Positions 30,075 to 40,057 of a DNA stretch of 64,000 nucleotides are shown piece by piece (the first letter of the stretch is position 1; each line of letters begins with the position of its first letter). Made by a program: the position numbers and the translations under genes. Under the pieces are notes generated by a model that saw nothing but the letters and a program-made list of their open reading frames with translations, ran no database searches and was not told the origin of the DNA. This stretch comes from Phialophora verrucosa (Eukaryota > Ascomycota > Eurotiomycetes > Chaetothyriales > Herpotrichiellaceae), in NCBI GenBank assembly GCA_002099365.1, contig MSED01000001.1:3410001-3474000 (forward strand), read 5' to 3'.

Positions 30075-30413
30075 ATGTCCCCCGACACGGAGGGCAGCTG
30101 TAGAGATTGTCAACACTGCAAAGCGGACGAAGACCCCCTCTGTGAAAGTGATACCAGCCGCTTTCGCCCATGGGAATGTGGCAGCAGTCAGCTACCATTG
30201 GTATGCAGGAGGTAGGGAGCATGTCAACACGATCACCAATCAAAAGCCAGTAGACCAAGGAAGGGAGTGGATGTCCATCCTACCTGTCGAGACTGGCATC
30301 TCGACTGCGTCGCAGAGGGAGGTAGGACAGGTCCCTTCGTGCTGCTGCCCAAGGAGCAAGGCTGCGAGTATAGGGGTGGGTGTTTATGGATGGACTCGGA
30401 TTACACACACTGA
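30075..30413 (+). pseudogene. Short Cys-rich frame interrupted by one in-frame TAG (gene or remnant)
   Basis: From the ATG at 30075 one frame stays open for 113 codons except for a single TAG at 30213-30215. Before it lies a Cys-rich segment (CRDCQHCKADEDPLCE, then FRPWECG). After it lies another protein-like Cys/Trp segment (HPTCRDWHLDCVAEGG, then EQGCEYRGGCLWMDSDYTH). A 63-bp intron 30201-30263 (donor GTATGC, unusual acceptor AAG) would remove the TAG in frame and give about 91 aa with nine cysteines. No signal peptide. Unknown family; the Cys spacing hints at metal or disulfide binding. It could be a small gene, a first exon of a longer one, or a pseudogene. Confidence 0.35.
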
Positions 30414-31526
30414 GTTCGGGGCACGGGCGTTTGAGACCCAAAAGATACGCAGAGCTGTTTCGAATTTCTATTCTGCGCCAACAGGTAAGGGGCGACAGAC
30501 ATTCCGCTTTCCTCGGATCGCGGCCATCAGATCAGGGCAAATGTCCGCGATCACGGATGTCCAGCGCCGGGTGGAGCTTTTACTAGCTCGCCCCGGTGTA
30601 GAAATCTTCCAGGTGGATGTTGCACACAGCGAGTGTAACTTCGTAACTTGGGCGGAGAGCTCTCAGCGGTTTGGTATCCAACCGGAGGCCGAAGTGCCAT
30701 CTCCTTCAGCGGAGTCTCCTTGGCAATACCCTTCGCATTTTTCTGAACAAAGACCCCCCAGCAAGGAAGGATGGCCGCATCAATCGAAGACGAGAGACTT
30801 TTCAGACGATGAAACCCACCACATGACGGCAGAAGAGTCCCTACCAGTAAACCTGATTTCTGTCGTCAACCCCGCAAAGTGACTTGCGCCACTGCATCTT
30901 GGATCGACCTGCCAAGCCGTCTCGTTGTCTGGGCACTGCATTCCGGAGCGAGCATTCCTCCGCTGGCGATGGAATTGGCACAGCCGACTAACGGCCTTTC
31001 CGCCCGTTCTCATGCTGGGAGTTGCTCGTGGGAACAGATCTCTTTCCAAGCGCTCGAGTCTAGAAGCCGGACGGCCGCGTGCGTCTTCTAGAAGGACGCT
31101 TGCTTGGTGTTAGGCTTGCGGAATGCTGGAGACAAACTGTGGGGACCCAAGTCTTGTCGTTGTCTTGGAAGCTCAGCCCAAGAACCAGTCCAAGACTCGA
31201 CCGTCAACAACAAGCCTGGCGCCGTGACAGACTGTCTCGAGTCAAGCCGCACTCTATGCGAGCGACGTTGCAGTGGAGATTCTTAACGTTACACCTCATG
31301 ACGAAATGTGCTGGTCATTGGCGCCGACGTTACGCTTGGGTTCCAACGTGGTCACCGGAGAGGCGAACCGCAATCTCATCTTGCGTGACTCTTGAGGTCA
31401 GTTGACGCGAGGCTAGACCGTCTTCTCAGCAGGCGATTGGCGTTGGCAGCTCTCCGCGACTCCGCGCTATGTCGACCCCAGGAGCGAGCTCTTGTGTGTC
31501 TGTTTTGACGGTCCGTGCCAGGAATG

Positions 31527-31534
31527 TATAAAAG
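31527..31534 (+). promoter_or_regulatory. TATA box of the sugar transporter gene
   Basis: TATAAAAG, about 105 bases before the ATG at 31633; strong match to the TATA consensus, as expected for a regulated sugar permease promoter. Confidence 0.6.
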
Positions 31535-31632
31535 TCGTATGGACTCCCCCGCCTCAGGGCAAGATCTGTTGCGACCGGCTCTTTCTCTCTCTCGCATGTG
31601 CTCGAAGTCATACGCATTCTGCTGCCGCAAAC

Positions 31633-33638
31633 ATGTCGGACTCCAAAGAGACTCACGAAGCGACCGAACGCGGTCGTACCAGCTCCATGGCCCTCAGGAC
31701 CACCGATGATGTCAACCGCATTGAAGCCCCCGTTACGTGGAAGGCGTACTTGATGTGCGCCTTTGCTTCATTTGGCGGCATCTTCTTGTAAGTCTCCGGC
31801 ACTGGTTGCGGAGCCTTTACTGCACCGTCCCGACTGTCATGGCTGTGGGGTGCTAACGGCGACCAGTGGCTACGACTCTGGATACATCAATGGTGTTCTC
31901 GGGGCCGAGATCTTCATTCATGCAGTGGAGGGGCCCACTGCCGACGCTCTGAGCTCCTCGCATCAATCCCTCATCGTCTCCATCCTGTCCGCCGGCACGT
32001 TCTTCGGTGCACTTATTGGTGGTGATACGGCGGACTTTATCGGTCGCAAATGGACCGTCATCTTGGGATGCTTCATTTACATGATCGGTGTCGTCATCCA
32101 GATGATCACAGGAGAAGGTGATGCGCTGGCCGCCATTGTTACGGGTCGGATTATCGCTGGTATCGGTGTCGGGTTTGAGAGCGCCATTGTGATCCTGTAC
32201 ATGAGCGAGATTGTAAGTACATCGACCGGTGGAGGAATTGGCACGAGCTGACCCACGATGAAGTGCCCTAGGAAAGTCCGAGGCGCCTTGGTGGCAGGCT
32301 ACCAGTTCTGCATCACCATCGGCATTATGCTGGCGTCGATAGTCGTGTATGCCACGGAAGATCGACAGGATACAGGATCATACAGGATCCCCATCGCCAT
32401 CCAATTCGCCTGGGCCATCATTTTGGCCGGAGGTCTCTTTACTCTCCCGGACTCGCCCCGCTACTTCGTGAAGAAGGGACGGCTCGAAGATGCTGCCATC
32501 TCGTTGTCGAAGCTGCGTGGCCAGCCTCGGGACTCGGAATACGTGCAAGTTGAGCTGGCTGAGATTGTTGCGAACGTGAGTATCCGGCCACAGGCCGCTT
32601 AGAAGGATTATTTTCAGCACTGACATCCGTACAGGAGGAGTATGAGAGAGCTGTCATCCCCGATAGCGGCTGGTTCTCCAGCTGGGCCAATTGTTTCAAG
32701 GGCAGCCTGTGGGTGCAGAAATCAAACTTGCGACGGACCATCTTGGGCACTTCGCTGCAGATGATGCAGCAATGGACCGGTGTTAACTTTATCTTCTACT
32801 GTAAGTTGGTGCCTCGCACTGCATTGAATCTGTGGTTATGCCATATACTGACCGGCCGACTAGACTCCACCCCCTTCCTCCAGTCCACCGGCGCGATCGA
32901 GAACACCTTCCTCATTTCGCTCATCTTCACCCTGGTCAATGTTTGCAGCACGCCCCTTTCTTTCTGGACCGTGGAGAGATTTGGCCGCCGGCCCCTCCTC
33001 GTCTGGGGTGCCTTGGGCATGTTGATCTGCCAGTTCCTAGTCGCCATCATCGGTGTCTCAGTTGGCTTCAACCACACTCATCCCGATCCCTCCGATCCCG
33101 AGACCAGCCTCGCGGATAACATCCCCGCCGTCAACGCCCAGATCGCCTTCATTGCGATCTTCATCTTCTTCTTCGCGTCGACCTGGGGTCCCGGAGCTTG
33201 GATTGTCATTGGCGAGATCTTCCCCCTGCCCATCAGATCGCGTGGCGTCGGCCTGTCGACTGCCTCCAACTGGCTGTGGAATACGGTGAGTTTCGACCTT
33301 GCAAAATTATGAAAGCAGTGTAGGATGGAACTGACAAAATACAGATCATCGCCGTCATCACGCCGTACATGGTCGGCGAAGACCACGGTGACTTGAAGTC
33401 CTCGGTCTTCTTCGTCTGGGGCGGCCTCTGCACGGCTGCATTCGTGTATGCTTGGTTCCTGGTGCCTGAGACCAAGGGCCTCACGCTCGAACAGGTCGAC
33501 AAGATGATGGAGGAGAGCACGCCGCGCACTTCCGCCAAGTGGCGGCCCACGACTACCTTTGCGCACAGTATGGCAAAGGACGGCGTGTTGGAAAAGGAAA
33601 TCGTCGAGTCCGCCGCGAGGCGAGGGTCTGCTTTCTAG
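31633..33638 (+). CDS. MFS sugar transporter (hexose/pentose type)
   Basis: Six exons: 31633-31787, 31867-32212, 32264-32575, 32635-32800, 32864-33285 and 33345-33638. Introns are 79, 51, 59, 63 and 59 bp. Product 564 aa with 12 expected membrane helices. Sugar-porter signatures are GYDSGYINGVLG (TM1 region), DFIGRKW (loop 2-3), YMSEICPRKVRGALVAGYQ (PESTR-like loop), LPDSPRYFVKKGR, QQWTGVNFIFYY, VERFGRRPLL, and WIVIGEIFPLPIRSRGVGLSTASNWLWN. Intron 2 must end in AAG at 32261-32263, because only this join keeps the conserved SEI-CPRKVRG reading. Known: the family imports hexoses or pentoses by proton symport or facilitated diffusion at the plasma membrane. Exact sugar unknown. Confidence 0.92.
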
Positions 33639-34047
33639 GACAGTCGTGGAGGGGCGTGTGCAACGGACCTACCTACCCACGCAGTACTGTACCCCGTACG
33701 CTAAGCTGTCTTGTCAATCCCGTCGCGTCTGCGTCAGCCTCGTCGTGTTGGTGTAGTAGTTGATACCAGGATGCTTTGGTAATAGCAGAGCTGAGATTGC
33801 AATAATTGCATTGCCTTCTATTTCACGTCAATGCCTTACTGTACTGTGCAAGTGAGCTTTCACGTGTAGAGCTGGCGTGTCAATGCCCGCCTGCGCCACC
33901 ACCTCTTCGGGCGCCCCCTTTGCCCTTTGCCCAACCCTCCATTGGCGCCTTCCAACATCCAATTACACTCAAAACGCAGGTCCTACAGAGTGTCCACACG
34001 CGCTCTAGAAGTCGTCCGTTCAGTTCAAGTCTCTTCAAGTCTCTCCT
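33639..34047. other. Convergent intergenic region
   Basis: About 410 bp between the sugar transporter and TRM2 3' ends. No gene seen. Confidence 0.45.
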
Positions 34048-36186
34048 TCAAGTCTCCTCCACCCTATTCAAGAAACACACCCCCTCGACATGCCCCGTCT
34101 GCGGGAAGAAATCAAACCCTCCGACCTTTTCAATCTCGTACCTCCACCGCTTTTGCGGCGCCGCTCCCGTTTTGCCACCCTTGGAAGTTGAATCTCTTGC
34201 CCTCTCCTCCTCCTCCACCCCGGCAACCAACATCCCGACATCCCTGGCCTGGGTGTGTACATTACAGCTCACATAGACGACGCGCCGGGGCCCGAAGACG
34301 GACAATTGGCGCAGGAAATCGCGCGACGCGCCCTTTCGGGGCGGATCGATGATGCACACGGTCTGTGCGGCGGGGAAGGGCACGTCGTCGAAGATGCGCT
34401 GCGCGTCCGAGGCGATGAAGCCCAAATTACTGGAAATTGTACCTCTATCTTTGTCGTTGCCGTAACCGTTCCCGTTCGTGACCCCGCGGAGGTGATTGTG
34501 GACGGCCGAGTTGATGGTGGCGTTCTCGCGCGCACACTGGATCGACGGCCCGTCAATGTCGATGCCCAGAACAGAGGAGAAGCGCGAGGCCAGCGCGATG
34601 GAAAAGAGCCCGGAGCCGCAGTAGGCGTCGAGGAGGTATTTGATGGGTGGTGCTGGTGGCGAGTTTGTCGGTTTCGAGGACACGCACGGAGACGGAGTCG
34701 GAGAAGGCAGGATGTTGTCGCGGATATAGGTCAAAAACGTCGGCAGGATCGAGTTGTTGTTCTGGAAGAACGAGTTGGCTTGCGTCTTGAAGGTGAAGGG
34801 GCCGATGTGCTCGGTGGTGACGGCCCGGTGGTCCGAGGTGTATGTCTTCACATCCCTGAAGTGGGGGTACGTGTATGTGATTTGGGTTGTTGAGGAGGGG
34901 GAGACGGAGGTCGAGGAGGGCGGGCCCGGGAATTCCAGGGGGATGGAGGACAGGTCTTGCGTTCCCGCCGCTGCAGTGGCGTCGTCGCTCGCACCCGCTC
35001 TCGCACCCTCAGCCTCGACATCCAAGTCAGAATGAATCCCTACTCTGCCATCGGGCTGGACCTCCCTCCTCGTGCTCTCCCTCAACAGCACCGTCGTCCC
35101 GGTCCGTTTCTTCCAAAACGTCTGCGCCACTTTCTTCCGCTCGATCTTTAGACCCGCGTTCAAAACCTCCGTCGCGATAGGACACTGCTCGATGTCCAGG
35201 ACCCGCCCCTCGTTCTGATTCTTCTTCCCGAATCCGAATGGCGGAGGCTCATCACCCTGCTTCCACGGGTTCGACCGCGAGCACCCGTCGTAGTGGGGCG
35301 TGATTTTCGTGCGGTAGCCGTACTCGAGCGGCGAGCCGATCGTGTCGTCCACGGCCGGGACGAGCGAAGGGTCGAGATTCGAGAAGTGCCGGAACGCCTT
35401 CTCAACGATGGTCTTCTTGTGCGCGAGCTGTGCCTCGTACGGCAGCATCTGCAATTGACAGCCAGAGCAGGTACCGAAGTAGGGACACTGCGGGGTGACG
35501 CCCTCGCGTCTCGTTGACGGTGAGACGATCTTGACGAGGTCGACCCTCGTCCATGCCCGGCGGTCCGGTTTCTGGGGGTACGTCTTGGCCAGAACCGTGT
35601 CGCCAGGCACGGCGAACGGGACCACGTAGATGAAGTCCTCGTTTTTGTCGGGCGCGTAGGCTAGTCCGTCGCCCGTTGAGGAAAGTTCCTGAATTTCGAG
35701 TTCCAGCTCGGTTCGTGGTTCCGGCCTCTCTGGCCGGGGAGTCTCGCCTTTGAGATGCGATTCTCCGTTCAAATCACTCTTCTCGTCTCCAGGTTGGTCA
35801 CGGCTTTCAAGGCGTGACTTCTCGAGCAGAGTCCGGGCTTCGATATCCAAGACCTCCTCTACGGTGCCGGTAGTCGAGTTTCCCCGGTCCTGCTGCTCTT
35901 TGAACCGCTTTGTGACACCGCCTCGGCCGGGCCCATTCTCTCGTTTCTGCATTCTCGTGGCAGTCGGTGGAGCATTGTCCTCCCTGGAGACAAATGGTCG
36001 AAAGCTGTAAGTGAGTGGACGTTGTTCCAAACTAGGACTTAGCAGGGGTACAAAACGCCTTGTCGCAGGATGAAAAGAAATCAGTAGAGTCAGAGATCGT
36101 CTCGTAGATGACAATCCGCACCGGGACATAAAATCTAGGCAACAGAGGCTTGGGTTCTTGATTGTCACGAAATGTATCGGTCTCAA
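34048..36186 (-). CDS. TRM2: tRNA (uracil-5-)-methyltransferase TRM2
   Basis: Single exon, 712 aa from the ATG at 36186; alternative starts at residues 20 and 79. The N-terminus (to about 75) is Arg/Ser-rich with almost no acidic residues, resembling a mitochondrial presequence, so dual targeting is possible (inference). Then a TRAM-type beta region (about 165-225), an iron-sulfur-type Cys motif CPYFGTCSGCQLQ (about 240), the RNA-binding YGYRTKITPHYD, SAM-binding LLDAYCGSGLFSIALA with LGIDIDGPSIQCARENA, CIIDPPRKG, and the catalytic Cys in VVYVSCNVHTQARD. The expected C-terminal Phe-Pro-x-Thr-xHVE pattern is intact. Known: it makes m5U54 in the T-loop of tRNA (RumA/TrmA superfamily). In yeast the same protein was also linked to nuclease activity. 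Confidence 0.93.
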   Translation of the reverse strand: MRPIHFVTIKNPSLCCLDFMSRCGLSSTRRSLTLLISFHPATRRFVPLLSPSLEQRPLTYSFRPFVSREDNAPPTATRMQKRENGPGRGGVTKRFKEQQDRGNSTTGTVEEVLDIEARTLLEKSRLESRDQPGDEKSDLNGESHLKGETPRPERPEPRTELELEIQELSSTGDGLAYAPDKNEDFIYVVPFAVPGDTVLAKTYPQKPDRRAWTRVDLVKIVSPSTRREGVTPQCPYFGTCSGCQLQMLPYEAQLAHKKTIVEKAFRHFSNLDPSLVPAVDDTIGSPLEYGYRTKITPHYDGCSRSNPWKQGDEPPPFGFGKKNQNEGRVLDIEQCPIATEVLNAGLKIERKKVAQTFWKKRTGTTVLLRESTRREVQPDGRVGIHSDLDVEAEGARAGASDDATAAAGTQDLSSIPLEFPGPPSSTSVSPSSTTQITYTYPHFRDVKTYTSDHRAVTTEHIGPFTFKTQANSFFQNNNSILPTFLTYIRDNILPSPTPSPCVSSKPTNSPPAPPIKYLLDAYCGSGLFSIALASRFSSVLGIDIDGPSIQCARENATINSAVHNHLRGVTNGNGYGNDKDRGTISSNLGFIASDAQRIFDDVPFPAAQTVCIIDPPRKGASRDFLRQLSVFGPRRVVYVSCNVHTQARDVGMLVAGVEEEERARDSTSKGGKTGAAPQKRWRYEIEKVGGFDFFPQTGHVEGVCFLNRVEET

Positions 36187-36440
36187 ATCCCCCCCGTTAA
36201 GGATGTCAAGAGTTCGAGAAAAATCTCGCTTACATAATCATGCCAAGATCGGGCATTGCACGCCCGAGCCAATGACATGAAGTCGATTGACGAACACAAT
36301 TGGCCCAGAGCGCCCTCCAGCAGCACCGAAACCGCTACACCAGATCCGCGTCCACGATATTTACTGCTTGAAGGCCGGATTGTAGTCCCTCGCGAAGATT
36401 CACTCGCACAAGTGTACAGTCCCATGCTTGCCTCCATATG

Positions 36441-36779
36441 TTACACCCGAGTGTGTTCGCACGTCTTGAGGTAACGTGGCTCTTCGGCCCATATCCTCCT
36501 GCGCCACTGATCATTGCGGCTGCAAATGGTACAGCTGAGTGTCACCGTCTTGCCAATGCTCGCGACTTCTAGAATCTCGCAAGTCCGCACATACGGGCCC
36601 ACATCACAAAACCCTGATCGGTATTCCTCACAAGTTCGAGTTCCGAGCCTCAGTTCGGCAACAAGACATCTCCGCCTCTCGAATCTAGGCTGGTACATGG
36701 TGCTGTGACGGAACATCGGAAATCCGACGCAGTGCTTACATTTGTATTCCCGCTCTGGTTCTCCCTTGTAACAGCGCAT
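36441..36779 (-). CDS. Possible small Cys-rich protein, unknown function
   Basis: About 112 codons from the ATG at 36779. The frame is open upstream to 36977, overlapping the next gene's end. Cysteine pattern: CKHC near the start, then RRRCLVAELRLGTRTCEEY, GFCDVG, RTCEIL, a final CTIC pair and a terminal CEH. Scattered Cys with one or two CxxC pairs is a recurrent layout in short fungal proteins of unknown function. A perfect-looking 50-bp GT-AG segment lies inside but, if spliced, leads at once to a stop, so it is probably not an intron. No signal peptide. I cannot name a family; it may be spurious. Confidence 0.35.
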   Translation of the reverse strand: MRCYKGEPEREYKCKHCVGFPMFRHSTMYQPRFERRRCLVAELRLGTRTCEEYRSGFCDVGPYVRTCEILEVASIGKTVTLSCTICSRNDQWRRRIWAEEPRYLKTCEHTRV

Positions 36780-36906
36780 TCCTGCCTTGGAGGAATCCAG
36801 CCGAGAGCGATGGAATGGGCCCCAGAACTGAGAGTGCGGTCGACCAGTCTTTGTATCGTTCCAAAATGTGCAATTCTGGAAATATGTGGCTCCTTCGCGG
36901 TTGTGC

Positions 36907-38134
36907 TCAATCATTCGGGTCGAATCCTTCCGTTGGACCTCTCGAGGGACTTCTGGATGCCTCTGCGCGCAAATCAACGAGTGCTGGACGACTCCGTAAC
37001 CGTGACTGCCTCTGTCGCGTTTCTGCTTTCTCTCTTTTCGCTCGGGAATTGGGCTTGGGCTTCTGCTTTGGTCGTGGTTCTAAAAGAGGGCTCTTGGCCT
37101 CGACGTCGGGATTGTTTGCCGAGAAGCGCTGAGTCGCAAGCTCAATAGGGCCGTCTACAAGGTGATTTGCGGGTGATCTGGATTTGGTGCGGCGGTTAAA
37201 TTCATCTTCTGACAGGCCAAGTCCCATGACTTCTTGAGGTTCGGTATGCGGCGGATGGCGGACTTGAACGGATTGATACGTAGGGGCAGGAGAAAAAGGT
37301 GTCTGAGGGTATCCAAAAGATGGAGCGCGGCGACTGTATCGCGGAAGCGGGGTGAAAACTGGGAGAAGTCAGTCAGAAGAGAGTACGAAAGATTGGATGC
37401 ATGCACTTACTCGCGCCAAAAGGATCTTTATAGAACGGCTTTGAGTCTGGCGGCGCCCCATCTTGCACTGAATCCAGGGCTGCTTGTTTCATCCTCCTCC
37501 TTCGAACAATCCAGCAGACCACCACTCCTACAATGATTGTCAGGACCACTGCAACAGCCGCCGCGCCACCCGCGATCGCGGCTGCATCGATGGATTTGGA
37601 CACTGGCGGAGAAGAGGCTGACGCTGAGCCCTGTTCCGTTGGCCGTGAGGTTATTGTGGTATCTGCCGTGGACATGGTTGTAGTTGGACCATGCGTTGCG
37701 ACCGAGGAAGGGACAGTGAATGTTGACGTTCCTGCCACAACCACTGTGTGTACGGCGGCTGCTCGCAAGTCAGATGCTGGACATCCTTGCCCGTTGCATG
37801 GATTGCTCTCGCAACAGCCCTGAAAGGGGACCGAGTTGTCCGCACAGGTGTACCACAGACCGCCATACGGACAGGAATGATTTGGATAGTCGGGAACCGG
37901 CGCCGTGACAGTGCCAAAGCCCATGGGATGCAGGTCCTCTTCAGAACACATTTGACCAGAACACGGGTTACTCGAGCAGCATCCTATGAATGTTGGATAG
38001 TTGACGTCTTCGCACTTCCACCACTCCCCACCCACCGGACATGATACGTAGTCGGAGTCATCGAAGGTATCTTGTCGCCGGATATGTGCCATCATGAGAT
38101 CTGAAGTGTAGACTGAGTTGTTCTCGAAGCCCAT
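36907..38134 (-). CDS. Single-pass membrane protein with two fungal Cys-rich motifs
   Basis: Two exons: 38134-37411 and 37358-36907, with a 52-bp intron 37359-37410. Product 391 aa. The N-terminal part has two copies of a motif, C-P-x-G-G-x-W-[WY]-x-C-x(5-7)-F-x-G-C-C-x-S-N-P-C-x-G-x-x-C, at about residues 32-62 and 89-119. A Ser/Thr-rich stalk follows (about 125-180, likely O-glycosylated), then one membrane helix (AGGAAAVAVVLTIIVGVVVCW, about 190-210) with RRRRMK on the cytosolic side. The cytosolic tail of about 175 residues is Pro/Arg/Lys-rich. Layout resembles a cell-surface sensor, but without an obvious signal peptide from this start, so an upstream 5' exon is possible. Known: the FxGCCxxxPC motif recurs in fungal surface proteins of unknown function. 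Confidence 0.75.
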
Positions 38135-40057
38135 GATCTATCATATCCCTCATCGCAGAATGGATGTGTGTAACATTGGAGCAGCCGTGGGGGTCAGGAC
38201 AAAAGACTGTCGAAGTGGACGCGAACACTGCAGAGGGATATGGACACGGCCTGCAAATATCAAGGCAGAAGTATGGCACAAACACAACAATAGAAACTAT
38301 GAAGCAAGGGGGCCAGGACTTTGGAACAATGCCGGACAAGGTGCAGAGAAATGATAGAATGCAAAGAACATTGCCACGGGAGGAAAGCAATTAGCACGCC
38401 TGTCGTCTACGCCTCCACGAGACGCCCGATTGATGGAGGCGCCGAAGCCAGCTTTGCTCGAGGCACTGCCCCGACAAGCAGTTCGATGAGCCCATAGCCT
38501 AGAGGGTTTAGCCGCGCAGTGCCTGGTCTCACCTTCATTGTACGAATAGCAGGGTAAGCGAGGAGGAAGTTCTTCGGGTGTAAGGGTCCCTGAACGACTC
38601 GAGCAAGCTCTGCTGAGCATAGACAGCTACTCATTCTGTGAGATATGCCGACTAGAGATGTTCCATGCTACTGTAGCAAGGGAAAATTCGTGAGGCTGAG
38701 AGGATGGGTGAGACGAAGTGACCTTGTGGCCAATGGAAAGTGGTTGGGATGCGAGATTCGCGACCAAGAGGCTAGACCGCTACAAATTGAGCAGAGGACG
38801 TGGAAATCACTCTCACAGATCCCATATACGGTAGACACGATGAACCTCGATCGGCAAGTGGTGACTCAGATGAGAAAGAACAATGAGAAACACACGAAAT
38901 CAGTGAGGAAGAGTCGATGACATGCCACAGCGACTTTGTCAGCGCATGCGCGGAATTCGGGCCACCTTCGCCCTCGCAACTCTCCTCTTGCTGCAGACCG
39001 AATCTCAACTCTTCGTGGCCAGGCGGCTCCCGGGCACTAATAATGCGTTAGAAGCTCCATTACGCCCACGTGTCTAAGCAATCATGCAGACGAAGTTCAT
39101 ACATGCGGTGAACCTTTCGAAAGCTCGCTAGGATCTTGTCTTTTTGGCTGACGTGCTGCAGATGGTCCCCTCACCGCTTGGGAACTCTTCCGACTCGGCA
39201 AGGTTCAACATTTGGTGAGCCTAATATAGTATCGCCATCTGCAAGAAACCTGGTCTCGTTAGACGGAGATTTGATCATTGGCTCAGGCAGCTATTAAGGC
39301 CTCGTAGGGCAGAGCCAGGCACAGCCTCAATACCAAGAAGTGGAGGACGTGTTGCCTCGATAGGCAAGTGTCTATCCAGTGGACGAACGGATGTCTGCAT
39401 GTACGTGGGATTTTTGCGCTGACCCCGGTGCACTGCACAGCCAATTCAGGGAGTTCCCCAGATGAGATGATTCGACTTTGAATGGGCTTCCTCTGCTTGA
39501 CCTAAATACGACGCTCCAAGCGCTACATAGTCGCAACATTCGCTTTGCCCGCAACCCGATGCTGGAGAGGACTTGCACTGAGGCATAAGTGTCATGGAAG
39601 CATGGCATCTGTATCACTGGCAGCAACTGGAGGACACGAGGTGATGATAAAGTTGCTCGTGCAATTCACACCCAGAATAAAACAAACACGCTGACACTCT
39701 GTCTCCAGGCTGTGGAGGTATCTGCGCCGCCGTCCTGCATGTGAGGCCAAATCTGAACCTGAGCACCCGTCCGACAGCAAATCACGTAGCAATGGAACCG
39801 ATAGGTGGAACTTTGTTTGAGAGGCGTAGATGGAAACCATATGCGCCTTACGCGTGTGGTCAGATGTACAGTAGGCATGGCGGAGAGTCATCTTTGATGC
39901 CTCTTCTTCTAGGTGACTATGGCTACAGAATCCGTTTCCATCGTCGACCATCTTGGGAGCGGCCCCGGCACGACGCTGGTGCCGTTGAAGCGGTGAGGCT
40001 TCAAGAGCCGTCCTCAAATCTAGCTGCAAAAACGCCCCTACCCCGGCAGCCGCATGG
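38135..40057. other. Gene-poor region of about 1.9 kb
   Basis: No supported gene. A minus-strand frame 38058-38390 begins with a hydrophobic stretch (VLCILSFLCTLSGIV) and could belong to a 5' exon of the Cys-motif membrane protein, but no convincing join was found. Frames at 38297-38634, 38645-38920 and 39592-40068 have no recognisable motifs. No terminal repeats or transposase residues were recognised. Confidence 0.45.

Larger units (their letters stand above)
29729..31632. other. Gene-poor region with uncertain frames
   Basis: About 1.9 kb. It contains the TAG-interrupted Cys-rich frame (separate entry), and a 246-codon plus-strand frame (30142-30882) in which the part with FPRIAAIRSGQMSAI and VEIFQVDVAHSECNFVTW looks moderately protein-like but matches nothing I know. 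The last 100 bp are the promoter of the sugar transporter. Confidence 0.4.

Noticed and set aside
34255..34893. 212-codon plus-strand frame opposite TRM2
   Set aside because: Covers the conserved SAM-binding and catalytic part of TRM2 on the other strand; composition rich in Arg/Val/Gly as expected for a shadow frame.
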